DNA of 10,838 bases from Rickettsiales bacterium (GTDB taxonomy: Bacteria; Pseudomonadota; Alphaproteobacteria; Rickettsiales; UBA1997). Both the position numbers and the translations under genes were made by a program. The stretch is from the NCBI GenBank assembly GCA_031283795.1, contig JAITBB010000042.1:1-10838 (forward strand). Direction: 5' to 3'. The notes below the pieces were generated by a model. The model worked only from the letters and a program-made list of their open reading frames with translations. It was not told the origin of the DNA and did no database searches. Of the stretch, positions 1 through 7,200 are shown one piece after another (positions within the stretch are counted from its first letter, which is position 1; each line of letters opens with the position of its first letter).

Positions 1-62
1 GCTCTGAATCGGGCTTCGTTTACCTCTGTGCCATCGGCATATACATATTTCAACATTTTCAT
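1..62 (-). CDS. Stand-alone RpnS-like C-terminal Rpn fragment (partial, runs off left edge)
   Basis: Reading leftward from an ATG at 62, the frame is open to the window edge and encodes MKMLKYVYADGTEVNEARFR. This matches the C-terminal part of the neighbouring nuclease from its internal methionine 217 (MKVLKYVSADGEFREVCEARFR) with a two-residue deletion. The DNA match begins just before the ribosome-binding site (57-74 is identical to 314-331) and no nuclease core lies upstream, so this is a C-terminal-only paralogue and not a second full gene. It sits a few bases after the nuclease stop in another frame, so translation is probably coupled. It may be a free-standing antitoxin-like RpnS protein or the remnant of a tandem duplication. 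Its C-terminus is not visible, so intactness is unknown. Confidence 0.55.
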   Translation of the reverse strand, partial: MKMLKYVYADGTEVNEARFR

Positions 63-67
63 AGCTT

Positions 68-72
68 CTCCT
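68..72 (-). promoter_or_regulatory. Ribosome-binding site of the stand-alone RpnS-like ORF, overlapping the rpn stop codon
   Basis: On the minus strand AGGAG lies five bases before the ATG at 62. Its first two bases are the last two of the TAG stop (71-73) of the upstream nuclease gene, so terminating ribosomes would be placed to reinitiate. The 18 bases 57-74 covering this signal and the start are identical to those around the internal start in the nuclease gene. Confidence 0.6.
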
Positions 73-319
73 ATCTGTTGTTCTCTAGACCTATGATTTC
101 TCTCTCGGAAAGGCCGGTACACTTGACTATAATATCCATCGCTACGCCATTCTCCAGCATTGCTAGTGCGATTTCCTGTTTACCCTCTAGTTTACCCTCT
201 AGTTTACCCTCATCTCTAGCCACAGTTATTCTCGAATACTCATCATTCTGGGCTCTGAATCGGGCTTCACACACTTCTCTGAACTCTCCATCGGCACTGA
301 CATATTTTAGTACTTTCAT
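71..319 (-). CDS. Nested RpnS-like small protein from internal start in rpn (putative intragenic antitoxin)
   Basis: Within the nuclease gene and in the same frame, an ATG at 319 is preceded by AGGAG five bases upstream, a better ribosome-binding site than the one at the full gene's start. Initiation there would give an 82-residue protein containing the variable segment, the EGK repeat helix and the TGLSEREI tail but no catalytic residues. E. coli rpn loci are known to make such C-terminal small proteins (RpnS) from internal starts, and these bind and inhibit the full-length toxic nuclease (RpnL). The same signal and start are preserved in the stand-alone copy at 1-62, which supports selection for separate expression. 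Translation has not been shown; a chance in-frame AGGAG before a conserved methionine remains possible. Confidence 0.55.
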   Translation of the reverse strand: MKVLKYVSADGEFREVCEARFRAQNDEYSRITVARDEGKLEGKLEGKQEIALAMLENGVAMDIIVKCTGLSEREIIGLENNR

Positions 320-967
320 AGCTTCTCCTATTTCTGGTATGTTATTAATAATATCCTCCGTTACAAGTTCCGGCTGCTTTAGAAATGTCATCCAGGAGGT
401 AAAAATGTCTCTTCTTCTCTGGGGGATATTCTCAAGATCTATCTTTGGCAACTCTATGATGAAGGTGCGAAATTTACTGGTGGCAATCTCTATAGGATCA
501 ATTTCATTACTCCTATACATGTTAACTATCTCATTGGTATGGTGATTCCTTCCGGTGGCTGGATAGTTTGCAATCCATATGGATATGATGTCTGGTATTC
601 TGTCGTAGCTGTCTCCCGATTCAAGTTGCAGAGACATTAGACGAGCCTGGTAGAATATGGATCTATGTATGACATTCCCGGCATTGGCACACTGTATCTC
701 TACGGTGACTAGAGTTCCCTGGGGGGTTCTAGCCAGAATGTCTAGTCTAACCTCTCTGGAATCTATGGTTTCTCTAGGAATCTCTGGGTTATCTAGCTCT
801 ATAGACTCTATCCTGGGATTATCATTTAGAATTGAATTTAGAAGACAGACTAGAATCTTCTTCTGTTCTCTGGAACCAAAAATCCTCTTGAAAACAAAGT
901 CTAGAGATGGTCTGAGCAGTTTCTGATTCTTCTCTAGTTTTGCCTCTGATTCCATAGCCCTTCTCAT
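71..967 (-). CDS. Rpn family recombination-promoting nuclease / PDDEXK_2 putative transposase
   Basis: This encodes a 298-residue protein of the Rpn (PDDEXK_2, formerly transposase_31) family. These are PD-(D/E)XK DNA endonucleases that raise recombination and, in E. coli, have been linked to phage defence. The N-terminal LDFVFKRIFG motif is typical. The catalytic core is D76 in RLDIL followed by E90-x-Q92 in VEIQ; Gln in place of Lys is normal for the family. HRSIFYQARLM follows. The C-terminus has the usual EGK repeats and the TGLSEREI motif. The frame opens with GTG at 970, but ATG at 967 is preferred because AGGA lies seven bases before it. The length is normal and the gene looks intact. 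It is transcribed divergently from the autotransporter and overlaps the ribosome-binding site of the downstream RpnS-like ORF. Family assignment is secure; the in vivo role is inferred. Confidence 0.93.
   Translation of the reverse strand: MRRAMESEAKLEKNQKLLRPSLDFVFKRIFGSREQKKILVCLLNSILNDNPRIESIELDNPEIPRETIDSREVRLDILARTPQGTLVTVEIQCANAGNVIHRSIFYQARLMSLQLESGDSYDRIPDIISIWIANYPATGRNHHTNEIVNMYRSNEIDPIEIATSKFRTFIIELPKIDLENIPQRRRDIFTSWMTFLKQPELVTEDIINNIPEIGEAMKVLKYVSADGEFREVCEARFRAQNDEYSRITVARDEGKLEGKLEGKQEIALAMLENGVAMDIIVKCTGLSEREIIGLENNR
178..211 (-). repeat. 12-bp tandem repeat coding EGKL in the Rpn tail
   Basis: Nearly three copies of a 12-base unit (plus strand gtttaccctcta at 178, 190 and 202, the last incomplete) encode E-G-K-L-E-G-K-L-E-G-K in the C-terminal helical segment of the nuclease and of the nested small protein. 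The unit is a multiple of three, so slippage would add or remove EGKL blocks without breaking the frame. EGK-type repeats are common at this place in the Rpn family, and copy-number change here would alter both products together. Confidence 0.85.
325..329 (-). promoter_or_regulatory. Internal ribosome-binding site for the nested RpnS-like protein
   Basis: The minus strand reads AGGAG, then AAGCT, then ATG (319-317) in the middle of the nuclease gene. A core Shine-Dalgarno sequence at five-base spacing is strong by local standards: neither the full-length rpn start nor the autotransporter start has as good a match. Confidence 0.55.
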
Positions 968-998
968 CACTGTTTCCTAATAATATTTAACTCGCTCT

Positions 999-1027
999 AG
1001 AGTAGAAATTTTTTTATGCTTTGTCAA
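999..1027 (-). promoter_or_regulatory. Putative sigma-70 type promoter of rpn
   Basis: On the minus strand a perfect -35 hexamer TTGACA (1027-1022) is followed after exactly 17 bases by TACTCT (1004-999), which keeps the key T1, A2 and T6 positions of the -10 consensus. Transcription would start near 992, giving a leader of about 25 bases to the ATG at 967. The -35 abuts the -10-like TATAAT of the opposite strand, so the two divergent promoters could compete. Confidence 0.5.
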
Positions 1028-1033
1028 TATAAT
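1028..1033 (+). promoter_or_regulatory. Putative -10 element for the autotransporter gene
   Basis: A perfect TATAAT lies 95 bases before the preferred ATG at 1128. No good -35 sequence is found 16-18 bases upstream (the area reads GAAATT) and no extended -10 TG is present, so activity would be weak or need an activator. A second candidate, TATAAA at 1053-1058, also lacks a -35. In this A+T-rich spacer a chance match is quite possible. Confidence 0.3.
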
Positions 1034-1034
1034 C

Positions 1035-1101
1035 TTGGAGAGATTGGAAAAATATAAATTGACGACCATTGAAAAAATATTTATCGCACCCTAATCTCCA
1101 A
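1035..1101. repeat. Imperfect inverted repeat upstream of the autotransporter start
   Basis: TTGG (1035-1038) can pair with CCAA (1098-1101), and AGATTGG (1041-1047) with CTAATCT (1091-1097) including one G-T pair. This makes an 11-pair stem with a two-base bulge around a 43-base A+T-rich loop. The right arm ends 26 bases before the ATG at 1128. It could be a leader structure or a spaced operator; if transcription starts near 1040 only the inner seven pairs would be in the RNA. The rest of the 968-1127 spacer shows no further gene. Confidence 0.3.
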
Positions 1102-1127
1102 AAAATTTGTTTTTTTCTCAGAAAAAG

Positions 1128-1259
1128 ATGAATGTTTGGAATTTTATGGAGAGTAAGAATTTGTCTAGTGATCATTTCTCTATGGGACAAAAAAGGCGGG
1201 CCTGGGTCTCGCTGACCTGTCTACTGTTTCTAGGCTGTGGTGCCGAAGCACTGCGAGCA
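1128..1259 (+). other. Signal peptide region of the autotransporter, unusually long if translated from ATG 1128
   Basis: The hydrophobic stretch AWVSLTCLLFLGCGAEA follows basic QKRR and ends in a plausible signal peptidase I site, LRA before E. From ATG 1128 the peptide would be 44 residues with about 25 residues ahead of the charged patch, reminiscent in length of the extended signal peptides of large autotransporters. From ATG 1182 it would be 26 residues. The LFLGC sequence is a poor lipobox, so lipidation is not proposed. Confidence 0.7.
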
Positions 1260-4200
1260 GAAAATATATCCATATCCGGACCTCAGTCCAGCAGAATCAA
1301 TGTTTCCAGTGGTCAAATACTGACCAACAGCGGTCAAGTTTCATTCAGTCAGTTAACAAACGCCTTGGATAACGGTGGCGCTCTATACATTGGGGCTGGA
1401 GGAGGTGCTATTCTTGACAGCCTGATCGGGGGTGGGACTCTGGAATTTACTAGCAACTCTGCCGCGAACGGTGGGGCCGTCTATGTGGCTAGCGGAGGTC
1501 AACTCACTCTCGGGGGAAGCGTAAAATTCACTGGAAACTCTGCCGCGAACGGTGGGGCCATCTATGTGGCTGGCGGAGGTCAACTCACTCTCGCAGGAAG
1601 TGCGGAGTTTAGCAACAACACCGCCACTATTACAAATCTTGGTGACGCTCTCTATAACTCGGGCACTGCAAATTTCTCTCTGGGAACAGACGACACTATC
1701 ACATTTGTAGATGGTATCTACAATACCGGCTCTGTGAATGTAATGGGTACTCTGGGAAGTCTTTTTAAAATAGAAAAGGACGTGCAATTTCGCACTGATG
1801 ATCTCAGATCTGCCGGGAGTCTCCTAGTCAAAGGAGAGGTAGACCTATATATCGCCGGTCCTATTTTGCAGAATAAAATCAGTTTTCAGGAGCAGCCAAT
1901 CCTATCCTTTATAGCTCATACTAATGCAGTATCCGAACTGACTGGGAATCAGACGGGAGGTTATATCTCTGCCAAAACCATCTCCGGCGATACCACCATT
2001 AAATTTTTCTTTGGAAAAAACATTTATGGGCAGACGAGCAAAAAGCATATAAATCCATATAATTATGCTATTGGGTCCGAGGATGATGATTATGATTCTT
2101 TTAAGCCATCCATCGAATTATTCCCTGATACTTTTAAAAAAAATGGTATTAGCCTGAGTAAGGTAGCTAGTAAACCAACAGAATCTTTTAAAAAAGGAAT
2201 GTCTCTCCAGATTTATTTTATAGAAACAACGTGTCTTTTCAATTCTAATGGAGGTAGTTATTGCTTCGAAAGCGCTTCTACTGTAACTGTAACCAATATG
2301 ATTTCCTCCCATGAGATCATGGAACTCAGGGATATTTCAACATCGATCATAGATCTGGACGCCAACAGTGCACAGTATGCTCACATTCTAGGGCCTATAC
2401 TCTTTGATGCTATTGGCGCTGGTAGTGTGGATGGAGTGCTGAGGGTGGGTAATAATGACAATCTAGTCCTCTGGGCTGGAGGAGTTGGTAAATATAAAGA
2501 CATAGTCTTTAAAAATACTATGGCCAAGGCCGACATACATAACACTGGGAGGGGCTCCAACGGAGTCGATATTATTCTAGAGGCCAATAGGAGTCTGCAG
2601 CTCTCAAAGGGTATATCCGGCACTAATGGAAGATTGAAGGTCACTGGCCCGGGAACTCTGGTGCTAGAGGGAATAATAGATCAGTATACCATAGACTTTG
2701 AGAAAAACCCAACTATTTTCCTGAAGCGAATAAAAGAAAGTGATTCTCACATATTGGTACAGAATAATGGATCTCTAGCCGGCAGTGTGATCTTTAGAAC
2801 AGAAATAACTGGGGCGGAGGCTTTGACATTTCTGGGAGACGCGAACCAAGGAGTTTATAAATATCTGAGATCTCCCGAAGGTGGGACCCTAGGAGATGGT
2901 ACTGCTACTGTATCGGGGAGAGGTTCCGTTATAGATGATCCTACTTTTGGGATATTTATAGAGCCAGACTCCACAGACTATTCTCTTATTGTACACAGAA
3001 GGAGGTTCATAGGTTCGGATCAAACGGTAACCTACGAAGGTTCCCACACCTTTAGCTCTGGTATGAGCGACAACGAGGAGGCCGCTGAGGGCTGGAGTGA
3101 TGATGCCAATGGCCATGGCTCTATATATAACCTGGGTACTCTGGAGTTTATTCTGGGAGCCAACGATAGAGTTGTATTCGATGACAATAGGTTTGATTCG
3201 TCACTCAACAGCATCTACAATGCCGGTTCCATGGTGGTGGAGGGTGCTCTAGGTAGCTATTTTAAATTGGGGAAGAACGTCAAAATACTCACTGATGACG
3301 AGAAGACGGTGGGAAGACTCCTTATAAGGGGAGGGGTGGAGTTTGCTCTGTTTGGTTCGGTCGTCCAGAGAACCATAGAGTTCCAGGGGCTGAGGAACTC
3401 CTGGCCACACCTGGACGTTATTCTAGCGGCATTAGACAATAAGAATAAGACCACACGTGCCGATAGGACAACCGTAGGGGGCGGCTATATGGAGGTGTCG
3501 GATTCGATCAGTGGCTTCTTCGTGGTGGAAGCCATTTTTAGTGAGAGTGGGCAATACCCTATCACCACCTCCTCCGGAGACGGTGAGTACCGGTACGCCT
3601 ACGGTTTGACGGATTTCAGTACATTTAATCCAATCATCTATCCCGAATTTCCCAGGCATCCTGAGTTTCCAAAGACAAATGACCAAAACGAAATCGTCTA
3701 TGGTCTGAGTCTAGGAGATTCGGGCGTAGGAAAGTCGACACTCTACTTCAGGTTTCCCCAGAGTACCTACATTCTTTCGGGTCTCCTGACAGGCGGTTGC
3801 ACTGGAACTGAAGATTGCGCCAAGAGTGGGCTAATCACCAACAGAGGTGCCATGGACATTGGGTTTAGCATAGCAGATGTAGCCATAGATTTGAGTTATA
3901 CTTCCACTAATGGTCTAGTCCTTCTCCAGGGACCGGTTATCTTTGACTCTATGGGCTCTGGTGCTGATTATGTAATAAAATTAGGTTCCTATGATAGTCT
4001 CTATCTCTGGGCCAGAGATGCCGATAGATCCATAGTGTTTAAAGATACACAGGCCAGCAAAAGGGATATATATGGTGTCAACACGGGAGATATCTATGTG
4101 ACTATGGAGGCCAATGCCTATGTGCAACTCTCAAAGGGTATAGAGGGTGGAAACAACCTCATAGTTACGGGTCCCGGTAGACTAGTGGTGGGAGAAGTGG

Positions 4201-7200
4201 TGAAAGATAAATACATTACCTTTGAGAACAGCCCAATTCTACAGTTTGATATAGAGACCCTAGATGAAGTTGGGACAGTGGGAGCTGGAAGCCACATAGA
4301 GCTACATAATGGGGGTACAATTACCGGAAGTGCCAGAATCGCTGTGACTCTGCCGGATAGTATGGACTCCTTCGACAGTGGAAAATACACCTACATAAAG
4401 CTTGGCACTAGTCCAACTACGAGTAACTTTACTCCTACCTCGATGGGTTTCACAGAACTTAGAGGTGAATACTATGGAGTTCAGATTAATCTCGGTTCCC
4501 ACAGCGTCACTCTCCGAAAAAGCCTGACCGGAGATATAACCGAAACACGGACAATCACTGCTGGTGTGACAGAGAGTATCGTCAATGCTGTTTTAGGTAC
4601 GAGTAGTGGAGAGGCTATGGTAATCGAAGGGGGAGCAGAGGCTATTCTTGATGGTACCCTGACTCTGAAGCCAAACGCATATGAGAGTGGCAGTAAGAGA
4701 CTTAGCGGCAGTGAGATATCTGTTGGGGAGGAAGGTGCCATCAGTGGTGCCCCTCAGATTTCTCTGGACCTGTCAAAAATTTCACTACTGCTTTCTAGTC
4801 TGAATATGGTGGAGTACAAATATATCCAGGGTTATGTTGACTGGGTAAAATTCACCCCAACCCTCGATCCCGAGGTGGAATTTGGTGATGCGGTCTACAG
4901 GGTTCTATTTAAAGTCGGAGATCAGAGCACTATAACTTTCCGAGGTGGTCTAAGCGGAGACATTGGAGAAAAGCTTACCGTCGAGGCCGGTGTGACAGAA
5001 AATATCCACAATGTTATCTTTGCCGTCGAAAATGATGAGGCAGCTCTGGAGGTGAAAACCGGAGGAACGGTCATTATAAGCGGAAATCTGACTCTGAAAC
5101 CAAGCAGCTACAGCGCAGACCCAGGAGGGGCTGTTGGCCAGTTTATGGGAAGCCACATCGTTGTTCGGGAAGGGGCTACCCTCAGGAGCGGAGATAATGG
5201 TGTGACTCTGCATCTGGACCTCTCAAATGTCACGGAGAATTTCAGTGGAGGAGGAATCTACAATTACATCCATCTAAACCCTAGAGCCCTGATGGGGGAC
5301 TACGAGGCCCATATGGATATGAACTATGATACCTTCTCCAACAAAGAGTATGATCTGGCACATAGCATCAGCCCAACATACGGCACTGTAGCTGTTCTGG
5401 TAACGGATATCACTGGAGAGATCAGCTCCAAAATGATGGTGGAGGCTGGAAGGAGTAAAAGCATCTATGATGTCATTTTCAATGCAGCCGATGGAGAAAT
5501 TCTGGAAGTAGAAACTGGGGGAACAGCTATTTTCAGCGGAACTCTAGTTCTAAAGCCCTGGAGCTACGACACCAATCTGCTCACTGGAAACTACATTCTG
5601 GTTCACAGCGGGAGTGTAATCAGTGGTAATCCTACGATTTCTCTAGATATGACGAGCATCTCCGATGATTTCGTCCTTGCGAGGTACAACTATATTCAGG
5701 GTAGTGGTGCAAATATGAATAATTTTGGTCCAACTCTAGCCCCCGATTTTCTGACCATCGAAGGACATCCCTATGACCTTGAGATTGAATCTGGTGACAT
5801 AGTTCTGCGAAGAAGTCTAGGGGGAACCATATCAGACAAACAGACTGTGGAGACCGGCTCAACGGAGAGTATCAGAGATGCCACTCTAGCCACAGGGGAA
5901 GAGGAGGCTCTGGATATAGAAAGTGGAGCAGGGGCTATTCTCAAAGGATCTCTGACTCTAAAGCCAACTGCCTATTCCGAAGGTAGACTGACGGGAAATA
6001 CCATCCTCGTCCAGGAAGGAGGATTCATCAGAGGCGAGGTAAATATTGTTTTGGATATGACAGACATATCCGGTCATTTCACAAGGGCAGAGTACAACTA
6101 TATCCAGGGTGAAGGAGACTGGACAGAACTGACTCCGACTCTGGCCTCGGACATAGCCACCATGAACAATGTCAACTATGATGTACTCTTCAAAACGGGA
6201 GATTTGGGTGTTCTGATCCTCTGGGGGGACATTGCAGGCTATGAGCTAACCGAGAAGTTCACCATCAGAAATGGAAAGACAAAGAATATTCGTAATGCTA
6301 TATTTAATGTTGAGGGCACCGAAGGAGCTCTGGAGGTTCAAGGAACGGCCACCATCAGTGAAACTCTAACTCTAAGACCAAAGAGCTATACCGCCAATGC
6401 TCTACTAGGAAACCAAATTATTGTCACCAACGGTGGTTCTCTCACCAGCCTAGGTGTCATGGTTGGAGTGAATCTTGCAGACATATCCAGTCATTTCACA
6501 AGGGCAGAATACAACTATATCCAGGGTGAAGGAGACTGGTCGGGTTTTGCCCAACAACTGTCCCCCACAGGTACCCTTATGGACAGAACCTACGATGTGC
6601 TCCAGGGAGATGACGGTGTTCTACTTGTCTGGGGGGATCTGGAGGGAAATATCACAGAGAAATTCAAAGTAGACAATGGTAGAACTAAGCGCATAGCTGA
6701 TGCCCATTTTCTCGGTATCAGCAACATTTCGGATTATGGCATAGGAGCTCTGGAGGTTATGGGTGGAGGAACGGCTAGGATAGAGAAAACCACCATCTTT
6801 GAGAACAATGTGGGAGGAAATAACGGAGCAGGAGCTGTGAAAATACATTCTGGAGGGGAGCTGGCGATAGTCTTTAGTGGCGCCGGTGAATATGTTAAAT
6901 TTCTTAACAACAGGATCGGAGACAACAGTGGTGTCCCTAGTGATGTTGTTAACAGTGGCTCCATCATTCTGGATAATCTGGGAGTTCTGGAATTTGAAGG
7001 GGGAGGAATAGAAGGAGACGGTAGCATTACTCTCGGGAACTATTCCAAACTTAGTTTGAGCGGCGCTTCTCTACGGCAGGGAGCCGTAAGCTTCGGAGAT
7101 GAAACCCTACTTAGTCTGACCATTGATACCCTTGATGCCAATCCTGAGGAGACGGAGAGAAATACAAGGGGAGGTCTGGGAGGAATGCTATGGAGTTCTA

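Noticed and set aside
1..80. Programmed frameshift joining the rpn C-terminus to the downstream copy
   Set aside because: No slippery heptamer is visible before the stop, and the overlapping AGGAG with its own ATG explains expression more simply.
78..926. Plus-strand open frames opposite the rpn gene (78-545 and 657-926)
   Set aside because: The minus-strand frame carries all Rpn family motifs; the plus-strand frames are Ser/Ile-rich mirrors of it.
1..970. Rpn locus as an insertion sequence despite the 'putative transposase' family name
   Set aside because: No terminal inverted repeats or target-site duplications are seen around the gene, and Rpn proteins are nucleases that rarely form classical insertion sequences.
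1214..1245. Possible lipoprotein signal (LFLGC) in the autotransporter leader
   Set aside because: Phe at -3 and Leu at -2 do not fit a lipobox, and a standard signal peptidase I site follows shortly after.
1383..6848. Many open frames of 60-134 residues antisense to, or out of frame with, the autotransporter gene
   Set aside because: They lie inside a continuous 2,510-residue frame with clear domain structure, have Ser/Leu/Pro-rich composition typical of antisense reading, and no recognisable domains.
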